Assembly (NCBI GenBank): GCA_003252105.1
Contig: QKDL01000009.1
Coordinates: 1 to 60,718, forward strand
From: Arcobacter sp.
Lineage (GTDB): Bacteria > Campylobacterota > Campylobacteria > Campylobacterales > Arcobacteraceae
Direction: 5' to 3'
Length of the DNA stretch: 60,718 bases
Shown here: one piece after another, positions 37,419 to 47,132 of the stretch
How the letters are laid out: each line of letters opens with the position of its first letter
Numbering within the stretch: position 1 is the stretch's first letter
Position numbers and translations under genes: made by a program
Notes under the pieces: model-generated
Told to the model about the DNA's origin: nothing
Databases searched by the model: none
The model's input: only the letters and a program-made list of their open reading frames with translations

Positions 37419-38178
37419 GTTTAAAATCTCCTAAATAAGCTTTGATAACCTCTTTATCTTGTATTGCATCTTCAATATGACCTTCAAAAATAGTTTTTCC
37501 ATAATCTAAAACCATCACCCTATCACAAAGATGATTTACAAACTTCATATCATGTTCTATTAGTAAAATTGTGATATCAAATTCATCTCTGATTTTAAAA
37601 AGTAATTGAGCTAACTCTTTTGTTTCGTTTGGATTCATACCTGCTGCTGGTTCATCAAGTAATAATAACTTAGGATGTGTAGCCAATGCCCTTGCAATCT
37701 CTACCTTTCTTTGATTTCCATAAGATAATGAAGTAGCTAACTCATTTGCATATTTATCAATCCCTAAAAACTTCATAATCTCATAAGCTTTTTCTTTGAC
37801 TATCTTTTCTTGTGAAAAAAATCTTGGTAATCTAAATATCGATTCTAAATAGGTATATTTTGCCGTATTATCTAAACCAATCAAAATATTATCCAAAACA
37901 CTCATTGATGAAAAAAGTCTTATATTTTGAAAGGTTCTAGCAATTCCTGCTTGAACTATTTTGTAGTTTTTTTTATTTGTTATATTATTTCCATCTAAAA
38001 ACACTTGACCTGAGCTTGGTTTATAGTTACCAGTAATTATATTAAACATAGTTGTTTTACCAGCACCATTGGGACCAATAAGTCCAAATATCTCATTTTT
38101 ATTTATATGAAAAGTGGTATCGTTTATAGCAACTATTCCACCAAAATTTTTTGTGATATTTTTAATTTCCAAAATCAT
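37411..38178 (-). CDS. livG: branched-chain amino acid ABC transporter ATPase LivG
   Basis: 255 residues: Walker A GPNGAGKTTMFN, signature SYGNQRKVEIARAL (the LivG-type variant of LSGGQ), Walker B LLLLDEPAAGMNPNE and LLIEHDMKFV. Overlaps livM by 4 bases (ATGA) and livF by 8. Partner of LivF on the cytoplasmic side. Confidence 0.94.
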   Translation of the reverse strand: MILEIKNITKNFGGIVAINDTTFHINKNEIFGLIGPNGAGKTTMFNIITGNYKPSSGQVFLDGNNITNKKNYKIVQAGIARTFQNIRLFSSMSVLDNILIGLDNTAKYTYLESIFRLPRFFSQEKIVKEKAYEIMKFLGIDKYANELATSLSYGNQRKVEIARALATHPKLLLLDEPAAGMNPNETKELAQLLFKIRDEFDITILLIEHDMKFVNHLCDRVMVLDYGKTIFEGHIEDAIQDKEVIKAYLGDFKHA

Positions 38179-39194
38179 TTTTTCTTACCTTTGATTTTAA
38201 AAATATCACTTAACTCTTTTTTGCCAAGTAAGCCCTCTCTAGCAAATAACATGACCAAAATAAGAATCAAGGAAAATACAACCATTCGTAGCCCTGGATG
38301 AGCACCAGTTTCAAATCCAAAAATATTCATAGATGAATCCAAAAATCTCAACCATTCACTACCACCAATAACGATAACAGTTCCTATAATAGTTCCAGTC
38401 ATGGAACCTAGTCCACCTAGAACTATGATAATAAGTAATTGAAAGGTTAAAAAGAAAGTAAATAAATCAGGACTAATCGTAGTTAATAAAATAGCCAATA
38501 ATCCACCACCAATCCCTTCAAAAAAAGCTGACGTTCCAAAAGCTAAAGTTTTTATTTTAAAAGTGTTTATACCTATGGCACTTGCTGCATCCTCATCATC
38601 TCTTACAGCTTTCATAGCTCTTCCAAATTTTGAATAAACAATATTTAACATCACTATAACTGTAATAATTGCAATACCACCAGTCCAGTATATATCTATC
38701 ACTTGAGGTATCTCATTTAGACCTATTGAACCATTTGTAAGTTGAGGATTGTTTATAGCAATTACTTTTATAATAAAACCAAATCCTAAAGTTACAATAG
38801 CAAGATAATCTCCCCTTACTCTAAATACAGGTGCAGCTAAAAATACAGCCACAACTAAAGCACAAAATCCACTTAATAACAATGCTGGTATCAAAGAACT
38901 ATTTAATGCTAAAACTAAAGGGGAAGGATCTTCTAGTTGAAAAAGCTCCCACTTCATATCTTCACTTAATAAAGATAAAGCAGTCACATAAGCTCCAATA
39001 GCCACAAAACCATTTGGTTCTAAAGAAAACTGTCCTGTTACACCATTTATTAGATTATATGAAGCTGCAAGAATCAAAAAGATAAAGATATTATTCAAAA
39101 TTCTAATTCCATAATCATCAAAAATATATGGAGCCAGAACTATAAAAGCTATTGATAAAAATAGATATAGAATAAAATTTTTATTTAAACTCAT
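38175..39194 (-). CDS. livM: branched-chain amino acid permease LivM
   Basis: 339 residues with about ten transmembrane helices and the family motifs GVTGQFSLEPNGFVAIGAY, GDYLAIVTLGFGFIIK and GGLGSMTGTIIG. It pairs with LivH to form the channel. Two bases separate it from livH. Confidence 0.94.
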   Translation of the reverse strand: MSLNKNFILYLFLSIAFIVLAPYIFDDYGIRILNNIFIFLILAASYNLINGVTGQFSLEPNGFVAIGAYVTALSLLSEDMKWELFQLEDPSPLVLALNSSLIPALLLSGFCALVVAVFLAAPVFRVRGDYLAIVTLGFGFIIKVIAINNPQLTNGSIGLNEIPQVIDIYWTGGIAIITVIVMLNIVYSKFGRAMKAVRDDEDAASAIGINTFKIKTLAFGTSAFFEGIGGGLLAILLTTISPDLFTFFLTFQLLIIIVLGGLGSMTGTIIGTVIVIGGSEWLRFLDSSMNIFGFETGAHPGLRMVVFSLILILVMLFAREGLLGKKELSDIFKIKGKKK

Positions 39195-39196
39195 AA

Positions 39197-40093
39197 CTAA
39201 AACCTACTCTTTTCAAAATTAATCCCCATAATACCAGTTGGTTTAAACAATAATACAAGGATTAAAAATACAAAAGCAATTGCATCTTTATAACCACCAA
39301 GTTCTGGATAAAATGCCACAAAGATAACTTCTGTAAATCCTAAAATAAAACCACCTAAAACTGCACCTGTAACTGAACCAATTCCACCAAGCACTGCTGC
39401 TGCAAAAGCTTTTAGTCCAATCATAACTCCCATATATGGAGTAAGTATTGGATACGAGATTGCCCAAAATATACCTGATATACCTGCTAGACTTGAACCT
39501 ATAATAAACACTATCATAATGATTTTGTTTGAATCTATACCCATCAAAGATACAGTTTTTATATCAAAAGCTAAAGCTCTAATAGCCATACCATATTTGG
39601 TTTTAAATAAAATATATAACAATACTGCTAGTAATAAAATAGTGATAATTGGAACTATAAACACGGTAGGAGTTAGTGTAGCTCCTTTTATAGATATTAA
39701 TTGTTCAAAAAACTCTGGTACTGTAAAAGATTTTGGTGTACCTCCAAAAGTAACATTTACAAGATTTTCTAAGAAAAAAGAAACACCGATGGCAGTTATA
39801 AGTAAAGAGATTCGAGGAGAGTGTCTAAGGGGTTTATATGCAACTTTGTCAGTTAGTATCCCAATTACAATTGAGACTAAAATTGCAAATAAAACAGAGA
39901 TATAAAAAGCAACTTGAAAACTATCAACAATCCAAAAAGCAGAAAATGCACCCACCATCATAATATCAGCATGGGCAAAATTTATAAGTCTTAGAACCCC
40001 ATAAACCATAGTATAACCTATGGCTATAAGGGCATACATACTTCCAAGACTAATTCCATTTATTAGTTGTTGAAATAAAGTTATAATATCCAT
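39197..40093 (-). CDS. livH: branched-chain amino acid permease LivH
   Basis: 298 residues, about eight transmembrane helices. The NGISLGSMYALIAIGYTMVY start, INFAHADIMMVGAF and GGIGSVTGAVLGGFILG are typical. Thirteen bases downstream of the binding-protein gene. Confidence 0.94.
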   Translation of the reverse strand: MDIITLFQQLINGISLGSMYALIAIGYTMVYGVLRLINFAHADIMMVGAFSAFWIVDSFQVAFYISVLFAILVSIVIGILTDKVAYKPLRHSPRISLLITAIGVSFFLENLVNVTFGGTPKSFTVPEFFEQLISIKGATLTPTVFIVPIITILLLAVLLYILFKTKYGMAIRALAFDIKTVSLMGIDSNKIIMIVFIIGSSLAGISGIFWAISYPILTPYMGVMIGLKAFAAAVLGGIGSVTGAVLGGFILGFTEVIFVAFYPELGGYKDAIAFVFLILVLLFKPTGIMGINFEKSRF

Positions 40094-40106
40094 ATAATCA
40101 CTTTTC

Positions 40107-41225
40107 TTATGGATTAACTGTTGTTAAATATACTTTTTTACCATCTTTTATTTGATTTATTATCGCAGATCTTACTGCATCACCATTTTCTAAAGAGATA
40201 ACTCCAGAAGCTCCTTGGAAATTCTTTGTTGCTCTTATTTTCTCATTTACACAAACTGTATTAGTTGGGTCTTCACATTGATTCATTGCATTTACAATTA
40301 CATTATATGAATCAGCAGATAATACTCCAAAAGGGTGAACATCTTTGTTTAATTTTTCTTTATATACTTTTGTATACTCTTTTGATAAAGCTGTATTTTT
40401 TGGTGCACTTGGTGAATAAAGATCAGTTCCATAGAAACCTTCTACTGCATCACCACCAACATTGAAAAATACATCATCAGCTGTCATACCATCAGTTCCT
40501 AAAAACTTTGCATTTATCCCTAATTGTTTTGCTTGTTTTGCTATAAGTCCTGCCTCAGCTGAATAGATTGGAAAGAAAATCAATTTTGGATTTAAAGCTT
40601 TTATTGAAGAAAGCATAGCTTTAAAATCTTTATCTCCCGAATTGATTCTTACATTTTGAATAATTTTACCACCAAGTTTTGCATACTCTTTTTTAAACAC
40701 TTTTGAAATACCAATAGAATAATCAAGTTTAACATCAGTGATTAAAACAACCTCTTTTTCTTTTAAAGTATTTACTGCAAAGTTTGCTGCAACCTGACCT
40801 TGGAAAGCATCAGAGAAACAAACTCTTGAAACAAAATCTTTTCTTTTTGTGACTAAAATATTTGTGGCAACGGGAGCAACTACAGGAACTTTTGCAGCTT
40901 CTGCAATTTTTGTCATTGCCATTGTATTGTTTGAAGTTAAGGCTCCAATTATTGCAGAGACTTTATCATCTGCTGTTAATTTTGTAGCGGCATTAGCAGA
41001 TTCAATTTTATCTGATTTATTATCAACTAATAAAATCTTAATAGTATCACCATTTTTTAGTTTAGGTGCCATTTCATGCATAATATTTAAACCCTCTACT
41101 GCACTTTGACCAAAGCCACCAATAGGACCAGACATAGGCATAATCACACCAATTTTAACCTCTTTAGCAAAAGCCATTGAGCAACTTAAAATTGAAGCTA
41201 CGGTAATACTTATTAATTTTTTCAT
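40107..41225 (-). CDS. branched-chain amino acid-binding protein (LivJ/LivK type)
   Basis: 372 residues from ATG at 41225, chosen for AGAGGAG directly upstream and a clean signal peptide (MKKLISITVASILSCSMAFA). The mature protein begins KEVKIGVIMPMSGPIGGFGQ, the start of type I periplasmic binding proteins, with the GALTSNNTMAM ligand pocket. First gene of the operon. Ligand presumed Leu/Ile/Val, but relatives bind other amino acids or amides. Confidence 0.9.
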   Translation of the reverse strand: MKKLISITVASILSCSMAFAKEVKIGVIMPMSGPIGGFGQSAVEGLNIMHEMAPKLKNGDTIKILLVDNKSDKIESANAATKLTADDKVSAIIGALTSNNTMAMTKIAEAAKVPVVAPVATNILVTKRKDFVSRVCFSDAFQGQVAANFAVNTLKEKEVVLITDVKLDYSIGISKVFKKEYAKLGGKIIQNVRINSGDKDFKAMLSSIKALNPKLIFFPIYSAEAGLIAKQAKQLGINAKFLGTDGMTADDVFFNVGGDAVEGFYGTDLYSPSAPKNTALSKEYTKVYKEKLNKDVHPFGVLSADSYNVIVNAMNQCEDPTNTVCVNEKIRATKNFQGASGVISLENGDAVRSAIINQIKDGKKVYLTTVNP

Positions 41226-41319
41226 AAAATCTCCTCTAAACATAAATATCAAAAGAGTAACATATTATTACAAAAGCTTTAATAAGAGATTTTAATTTTT
41301 TAATTGTAATTTGTTTATT

Positions 41320-43224
41320 TTATGATACTGTATTTTTACCTTTATGTTTAGAGTTGTATAAAGATTCATCAGCCCTTTTTATTATGGCTTCAATATTTTC
41401 ATCATTTTGATTGTATTCTGTAGTACCAATACTTACAGTAATGCTTAGATATTCATCTTTAAAAGGGTATCTAATTTCATTTATTTTTTCTAAAAGTTTA
41501 TTGGCAACATTTATTGTATTTTCTTGATTTGTATCAGGTAATAAAACAATAAATTCATCTCCACCAAATCTTACTATAATATCGTTTTCTCTTAATAAAT
41601 CTTTCATTTGTTCTACTAATAAAATCAATATTTCATCACCAACATTGTGTCCATAAGTATCATTTACAAATTTAAAATCATCTATATCTATTATCATCAA
41701 TGAAAAAATACTTTTTTCACGTTTTACAATTTTTAGATAACTTTCTGTGAAGTTTGATAAAAACCTTCTATTATATGCCCCTGTTAAAGCATCAATATTG
41801 GCAAGATGTTCTTGTAATTCTCTTTTTGCTTCAACTTCAATTAATTTTTTTGTTCTTTCTTCAAGTTCTTTAACCATATTGTTAAAATTTTCATTTAGTA
41901 AATCAAGCTCTGTAACTCCTGTTGAAGTTAATTTTTCCAATTTTCTCTTTTTACCCACATTTTTTGTCAAAGATATAATTTTTAATAAAGGCTTATTGAT
42001 TCCTTTTACAAAGTTTTGTGCTTTTTTATATAAATATACAAAGAATATTGTATAAAAGATTATAATCATAGAGATGATAAATACTCCTAAACCAACATAA
42101 TAATCTTCAAGTTCATTTACCTCTTTTAATACATCATCCTCTTTTATTAAACTAATTATATACCATGAAGTTTTTTCAATATATTTTGTAAATATAAAAT
42201 ATCTTTTTCCATCAATTATTAGTTCACGTTCATAGTTTTGTTTTGACAACATATTTTTTAAAATAGAAACTAATTCTTTGTTTTTATGTTTTAAAATATT
42301 TACTTTTTCTTTTAAGATTGTTCCATTTATTTTTTCATTTTTTTTGTATTTATATTGCTTGTTATTTGTACCTAATATATCATCTATTTTATTTGTTGTA
42401 GCTATCACCTCTCCATTATTATTTATCAAAAAACTACTTCCATTATAAGGGATTTTGATTTCAAATAAAGCTTCTATAATTTTTTCAATTGTAATATCAA
42501 AACCAGTTACACCTTCTAATAAATTATTATTGTAAATAGGAACAATAGAACTAATCATCCATCCCTGCCCTGCTGGGTCTAAATATATATCTGTCCAAAC
42601 AGCTTTTTTTTCAGGATTATGTAACAAATCAGCTTTATAATAAAAATTATACTTTTTAATATCATATGAAGGGGGAAATACATTGTAAATATCATTTATA
42701 AAAGGGTAGTATCTACTATAATTATATCTAGAATTGAAATATGCAGAGCTAATCATTTGATTATTGTCAACAACCACTTTAAAGTTGTTGTCAAAGAGTT
42801 CGGTTTTGATTAATTCTGCTTCTAAAGTTTTATCTATTTTCATATGTTTAGATATAACTACAGAAGAGCCTTTATTGTCCACAGCTTTATAATACATACC
42901 ATTAGGAGCTTTTTTCAATATAGGTACTTTATCAATTTTTATATTTTTATAATATTTAAAAAAGTTTTGATGCTCATTTTGGAATAGATATGCAGTTTTT
43001 TCTATTTCAAATAGGTTTCTATTTATATTGTTTTTTATATCATCAATTTTAGAATATACAGTTTCTCTAATATCTTTAAGTATAAATTCTGAACTTTTAT
43101 TTACTAAACTATTTGTAACATAAAAATATAAAATAAGTAAAGTAATCTCTATAAATATGATAGAAGTTAATGCTGTCTTTAAATAATTTTGGTAAATTAG
43201 TTTTTTTAAATTTATATTTTTCAT
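41320..43224 (-). CDS. Cache-domain diguanylate cyclase
   Basis: 634 residues: TM helix (about 18-38), a large periplasmic double-Cache sensor (about 40-365; DIYLDPAGQGWMISSIVPIY is a typical Cache segment), TM helix (about 375-395), a HAMP-like coil, and a GGDEF domain with DALTGAYNRRFL, YGHNVGDEIL and RFGGDEFIVLLPD. Should make cyclic di-GMP in response to an extracellular small molecule. Stands alone between liv and hyp operons. Confidence 0.9.
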   Translation of the reverse strand: MKNINLKKLIYQNYLKTALTSIIFIEITLLILYFYVTNSLVNKSSEFILKDIRETVYSKIDDIKNNINRNLFEIEKTAYLFQNEHQNFFKYYKNIKIDKVPILKKAPNGMYYKAVDNKGSSVVISKHMKIDKTLEAELIKTELFDNNFKVVVDNNQMISSAYFNSRYNYSRYYPFINDIYNVFPPSYDIKKYNFYYKADLLHNPEKKAVWTDIYLDPAGQGWMISSIVPIYNNNLLEGVTGFDITIEKIIEALFEIKIPYNGSSFLINNNGEVIATTNKIDDILGTNNKQYKYKKNEKINGTILKEKVNILKHKNKELVSILKNMLSKQNYERELIIDGKRYFIFTKYIEKTSWYIISLIKEDDVLKEVNELEDYYVGLGVFIISMIIIFYTIFFVYLYKKAQNFVKGINKPLLKIISLTKNVGKKRKLEKLTSTGVTELDLLNENFNNMVKELEERTKKLIEVEAKRELQEHLANIDALTGAYNRRFLSNFTESYLKIVKREKSIFSLMIIDIDDFKFVNDTYGHNVGDEILILLVEQMKDLLRENDIIVRFGGDEFIVLLPDTNQENTINVANKLLEKINEIRYPFKDEYLSITVSIGTTEYNQNDENIEAIIKRADESLYNSKHKGKNTVS

Positions 43225-43318
43225 AAATATACCCGATACTATCGATAAGTCAAACTTATTTTATTACGTCTATTGTCAATTTATTATCAAAATAATAATT
43301 CAAGAAACTAAATTAAGT

Positions 43319-43660
43319 TTAATTTAATTCTAAACTCATCAGATACATCTCCTCACCATCAATTACTTTTATCATATTGCTCTGACATTTTGGACAAGAG
43401 AATTCATTTTTTTCTAAAGTTGAAGTGGTGTTACAATCCATACACTCTATGACAACCTTTTGATGATTTATAATAAACTCGGCATTTTCGCAAACTGTTT
43501 TCTCTTTAAAGGTATCAAAAGCTGTTTGTAATAAATCAGGTTCTACACCACTTAAAACCCCTATTTTCACAACTACTTTTGTAACATTTGTAGAATCGTT
43601 TTGTTTTGCGTGCTCTTCACAACTATCTAATAAAGATTGTACTATCGAATATTCGTGCAA
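43319..43660 (-). CDS. hypA: hydrogenase nickel-insertion chaperone HypA
   Basis: 113 residues beginning MHEYSIV, whose His2 binds nickel, and with a zinc site of two Cys pairs (IECMDC ... FSCPKC). Delivers nickel with HypB to the large subunit. Last gene of hypBCDEA, 23 bases after hypE. Confidence 0.96.
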   Translation of the reverse strand: MHEYSIVQSLLDSCEEHAKQNDSTNVTKVVVKIGVLSGVEPDLLQTAFDTFKEKTVCENAEFIINHQKVVIECMDCNTTSTLEKNEFSCPKCQSNMIKVIDGEEMYLMSLELN

Positions 43661-43683
43661 GTTGTATTCCTTTTATATCTTTT

Positions 43684-44679
43684 TTAACATATTCTTGGCA
43701 ATAATTCGCCAGTTGGTAAGTCAATAAATCTTTGTGTTCCCCATGCTGTTTGAAGGATTACTTTCCCTTGATGTTTTAAAGTTACTTTTCCTATTATACT
43801 AGCTTCTTTAGTAATCTCACATTGCTTTAAAACTTCCATTGCTTTTTTTACTTCACTTTGAGGAAGAGCTAAGATAAAAGTTCCTTCATTAGCAAGATTT
43901 AAAGCTTCAAATCCTAACATCTCACAAATACCAGTTACCTCATCACAAACAGGTATTTTCTCCTCTTCTATCTCCACACAAATATTTGACTGTTTTGCCC
44001 ATTCATTTAAAACAGCACTAACTCCACCTCTAGTTGCATCTCTTAAGGCTCTTATTTGCACACCTGCACAAATAAGCTTCTCAACTGCCAGCCAAAGTGA
44101 AGCACAATCAGATTTAAGTGTAGTTGAAAAATCTATCCCTTCCCTAGCAGCAAAAATAGTTGCCCCATGTTTTCCAATAGAGTTTGAAACAATTATCACA
44201 TCATCCTCTTGGATATTATTTGATGAGATGCCATCTTTTTGAACCTCACCTATTCCAGTTGTATTTATAAATATCTTATCAACACTACCACGTGGTACTA
44301 CCTTTGTATCACCACTTACAACTTTAGCACCATTTATCTCAAGCTCTTTTTTCATACTTGCAACTATTCTTTGTAAAGTCTCAACTTCAAAACCCTCTTC
44401 TATAATAACAGAACAAGTAAGATACTTAGGTTTAGCTCCCATCATAGCCAAATCGTTACAAGTACCACAAATAGCAAGTTTACCAATATCAGCTCCATTG
44501 AACTCAATTGGACTAACCGTAAAACTATCCGTACTAAAAGCTAAAGTACCATCTTGAATAATAGCCGCATCTTCACTTTTTGCTAATATATCATTTTCAA
44601 AAGCCTTATAAAAAACCTTTGAGATAAGTTCATTGTTTTCTTGCCCACCATTTCCGTGTGCTAGTGTTATTGTTTTCAT
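43684..44679 (-). CDS. hypE: hydrogenase maturation protein HypE
   Basis: 331 residues of the PurM-like fold, with HGNGGQENNELI near the start and the C-terminal PRIC, whose Cys carries the carbamoyl then cyano group for the active-site iron. Works with HypF. Overlaps the hypD stop by 4 bases. Confidence 0.96.
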   Translation of the reverse strand: MKTITLAHGNGGQENNELISKVFYKAFENDILAKSEDAAIIQDGTLAFSTDSFTVSPIEFNGADIGKLAICGTCNDLAMMGAKPKYLTCSVIIEEGFEVETLQRIVASMKKELEINGAKVVSGDTKVVPRGSVDKIFINTTGIGEVQKDGISSNNIQEDDVIIVSNSIGKHGATIFAAREGIDFSTTLKSDCASLWLAVEKLICAGVQIRALRDATRGGVSAVLNEWAKQSNICVEIEEEKIPVCDEVTGICEMLGFEALNLANEGTFILALPQSEVKKAMEVLKQCEITKEASIIGKVTLKHQGKVILQTAWGTQRFIDLPTGELLPRIC

Positions 44680-45800
44680 AAAAGGTTCCCATACTTATAA
44701 TAGGCGCTACATGCACCTTCTGAACTAACCATACAACTTCCAAGAGGTGAACTCGGTTTGCAAGCTGTTCCAAATACTTTACAATCATTTGGTTTAGCAA
44801 CACCTCTCATAATATCTCCACAGATACAAAGCTTATGGTCGTCTATTTTTTCATTTGGTAAGATATCTTTGTAGATAATCTCTGTATCTAAAGCTTTATA
44901 TTCATCCTTTAGCTTCAAGGCACTATTTGGAATATCTCCTATACCTCTCCATCTAAAACTTCCTCTTTTTTCAAAGTATTTATCATTTAGTTTTTGAGCT
45001 GCTAGATTTCCATCATATGATACTGCTCTTGAGTATTCAATTTCTAATTCACATCTATTTTCATTGAATTGTTTTAAAATACTTAATATTGATTGCATCA
45101 CATCTACTGGTTCAAAACCACTTACTACAACTGGTCTATTATAATTCTTTACAAACTCATCATAAATCTTACTTCCAGTTATAACACTCACATGTGAAGG
45201 TCCTATAAAAGCATCTATTTTACACTCATCATTATCAAGTAATACTCTCATTGGTTCTGGTACAGTTATATGGTTTATATGAAAATAGATATTTTCTATT
45301 TTGTTTTTTGTTACGTGTTCCAAAAGTGCTGCTGTCATTGGTGTAGTTGTTTCAAAACCTATAGCAAAGAAAATTATCTTTTTATTTGGATTTTCTAAAG
45401 CTACTTTGATTGTATCAAGGGGAGAATAAACAAATCTTACATCTGCACCTTTACTTCTTGCATCTTGTAAACTTCCATTTGAACCTGGAACTTTAACCAT
45501 ATCTCCAAGGGTTACTAAGATTACATCTTCTTGTAAGCTAAGATTATATGCATGGTCAATTCTCTCTTTTGGCATAACACAAACAGGACACCCTGGTCCA
45601 TGTATAAACTCAACATTTGATGGCATTAGTTGATTTAATCCATATTTCATGATAGTGTGAGTATGACCTCCACACACCTCCATGATATGTATTTTTTTAT
45701 CTAATTTACTTGCCTCAATATCTACAAGTTTTTTTAAAGCTTTTATTGTTTGAGGGTCTCTAAAACCATCATATAAATCTTTTAGTTGCAGTTCACTCAT
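44676..45800 (-). CDS. hypD: hydrogenase maturation protein HypD
   Basis: 374 residues; the scaffold iron-sulfur protein that assembles Fe(CN)2CO with HypC. Conserved HIMEVCGGHTHTIMKYG, HGPGCPVCVMP, and the 4Fe-4S cluster Cys set near the C-terminus (LCICGDIMRGVAKP, FGTACKPSSPLGSCMVSSEG). Five bases from hypC, four-base overlap with hypE. Confidence 0.97.
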   Translation of the reverse strand: MSELQLKDLYDGFRDPQTIKALKKLVDIEASKLDKKIHIMEVCGGHTHTIMKYGLNQLMPSNVEFIHGPGCPVCVMPKERIDHAYNLSLQEDVILVTLGDMVKVPGSNGSLQDARSKGADVRFVYSPLDTIKVALENPNKKIIFFAIGFETTTPMTAALLEHVTKNKIENIYFHINHITVPEPMRVLLDNDECKIDAFIGPSHVSVITGSKIYDEFVKNYNRPVVVSGFEPVDVMQSILSILKQFNENRCELEIEYSRAVSYDGNLAAQKLNDKYFEKRGSFRWRGIGDIPNSALKLKDEYKALDTEIIYKDILPNEKIDDHKLCICGDIMRGVAKPNDCKVFGTACKPSSPLGSCMVSSEGACSAYYKYGNLL

Positions 45801-45805
45801 AAAGA

Positions 45806-46087
45806 TTACCTATTTGGACAGTTTTCGGCATCATCAATTGCAGCTAAGCGATCTTGTTCATCCATTTTGTCTATTATCTCTTGATACACTTTCAAGGACT
45901 CTAAAGCATCCTCTTCATCTATTTTATTCATAGCAAAACCTATATGGATAAGTACATAATCCCCTATCCCAACAGGTTGATCTATCAAATCTAAACTTGC
46001 ATGTCTTTCCACACCCATAGTATCTACAGTTGCTATATTGTTCTCTTTATCTATACTTTTAATTTTTGAAGGAATTGAAAGGCACAT
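45806..46087 (-). CDS. hypC: hydrogenase maturation chaperone HypC
   Basis: 93 residues beginning MCLSIPSKI; the exposed Cys2 carries the iron complex with HypD and delivers it to the large subunit. The OB-fold core (GDYVLIHIGFAMNKID) and acidic tail are normal. Four bases downstream of hypB. Confidence 0.97.
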   Translation of the reverse strand: MCLSIPSKIKSIDKENNIATVDTMGVERHASLDLIDQPVGIGDYVLIHIGFAMNKIDEEDALESLKVYQEIIDKMDEQDRLAAIDDAENCPNR

Positions 46088-46091
46088 ACTA

Positions 46092-46898
46092 TTATCTCAT
46101 CTTTCTTTTAAAATTTATCCAATCAACAACTGCTTTTAAACTAGCCTCATCTTTTGTTGAAACCTCTAAAATATCAACATTTGGTTTTAGTTTTCTTGCC
46201 ATTGCTTTCTCTTTTTCAATATCATATTCAAAATATGGAAGTAAATCTACTTTTGTAAATAGGATTAAATCAGCAGTTCTAAACATAACTGGATATTTTT
46301 CTACTTTATCTTCCCCTTCAGGAATAGATACTAATACTATATTTAAATGTGTCCCCACATCATATGAAGCTGGGCAAACTAAGTTTCCAACATTTTCCAC
46401 AAAACAAACATCTAGGTCATCAAGTGGCATATCATGAAGTCCTTTATGAACCATAAAAGCATCTAAGTGACAGGCACTTCCTGTTTGGATTTGTACAGCT
46501 TTTATCCCTTTGTTTATAAGTCTATCTGCATCTCTATTTGTCTCTAAATCACCCTCAACAACACCATATTTAAAATCAGCTAAATCAGCCATATGTTCTA
46601 AAAGTGTTGTTTTCCCACTTCCAGGACTTGACATTAGGTTGATTCCTAATACTTTATGCTTATCAAAGTGAGCTCTATTGTGAGCTGCTTCGTGGTCATT
46701 TTTATCTAAAATCTTTTTGATAACTGAGATTGTTTTACTATCATTTAACTGTGGGTTATGATGTAAAGTTTCATGAGCTGCTTGATGAGAAGCTGAATCT
46801 CCATGAGAATGTTCGTGTGAATGTGAATGATCATGACTATGGTCATGGTCATGATGGTGATGATGATCTGTTATGCTACAACCGCAATCTTGGCACAT
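46092..46898 (-). CDS. hypB: hydrogenase/urease nickel GTPase HypB
   Basis: 268 residues. The N-terminus has the MCQDCGC nickel site followed by a long His/Asp-rich stretch (residues about 11-35), a nickel store. The GTPase has LMSSPGSGKTTLL (Walker A), EGDLET, and FTKVDLLP. Start ATG at 46898; its AAAAGGA ribosome binding site lies in the 3' arm of a perfect 12-bp hairpin (906-932 of 46 kb), an unusual sequestration. First gene of hypBCDEA. Confidence 0.96.
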   Translation of the reverse strand: MCQDCGCSITDHHHHHDHDHSHDHSHSHEHSHGDSASHQAAHETLHHNPQLNDSKTISVIKKILDKNDHEAAHNRAHFDKHKVLGINLMSSPGSGKTTLLEHMADLADFKYGVVEGDLETNRDADRLINKGIKAVQIQTGSACHLDAFMVHKGLHDMPLDDLDVCFVENVGNLVCPASYDVGTHLNIVLVSIPEGEDKVEKYPVMFRTADLILFTKVDLLPYFEYDIEKEKAMARKLKPNVDILEVSTKDEASLKAVVDWINFKRKMR

Positions 46899-46905
46899 GT
46901 AATTT

Positions 46906-46932
46906 CCTTTTAAAATGTCCCATTTTAAAAGG
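46906..46932 (-). promoter_or_regulatory. hairpin sequestering the hypB ribosome binding site
   Basis: CCTTTTAAAATG (46921-46932 on the minus strand) pairs without mismatch with CATTTTAAAAGG (46906-46917) around a three-base loop. The second arm contains the AAAAGG that should pair with 16S rRNA, seven bases before the hypB ATG. Two more hairpins lie 5' in the leader (AGAGGAA/TTCCTCT at 46962-46980 and AAGGCAAC/GTTGCCTT at 47001-47018). Suggests translational control of Hyp maturation proteins. Confidence 0.6.
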
Positions 46933-47021
46933 GACCTTATTCTTAACTAACTTCTTTTATCAGAGGAAATAAATTCCTCTTAAAGAAGCAAACCCTAAAG
47001 AAGGCAACAAGTTGCCTTTAT

Positions 47022-47042
47022 ACTATATGAATAATTATTCAT
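47022..47042 (-). promoter_or_regulatory. hyp operon promoter with ATGAAT palindrome
   Basis: On the minus strand a TATAGT -10-like box (47022-47027) is directly preceded by the perfect 16-base palindrome ATGAATAATTATTCAT (47027-47042). An additional AATGAAT lies at about 47057-47063. The same half-site words form two palindromes at the hydA promoter. Likely operator of a shared regulator. Confidence 0.55.
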
Positions 47043-47095
47043 TTTTATTGAAGTTTAATGAATAGAATCTGAAACTAAACTAATAGTAGTACACG

Positions 47096-47114
47096 CTTAT
47101 GTATTTTTAGGACT
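47096..47114 (+). promoter_or_regulatory. 19-base motif shared with the hydA promoter
   Basis: CTTATGTATTTTTAGGACT; matches 18 of 19 bases to the minus strand of 58141-58159 upstream of hydA. It lies between hyp and the divergent zinc-ribbon gene, just upstream of that gene's TATAAT. Confidence 0.55.
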
Positions 47115-47121
47115 TTAATTG

Positions 47122-47127
47122 TATAAT
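47122..47127 (+). promoter_or_regulatory. -10 box immediately before the zinc-ribbon/HTH gene
   Basis: TATAAT ends five bases before the ATG at 47133. Transcription from it would start at or next to the start codon; no ribosome binding site is visible. Leaderless translation is possible. Confidence 0.45.
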
Positions 47128-47132
47128 AGTGT

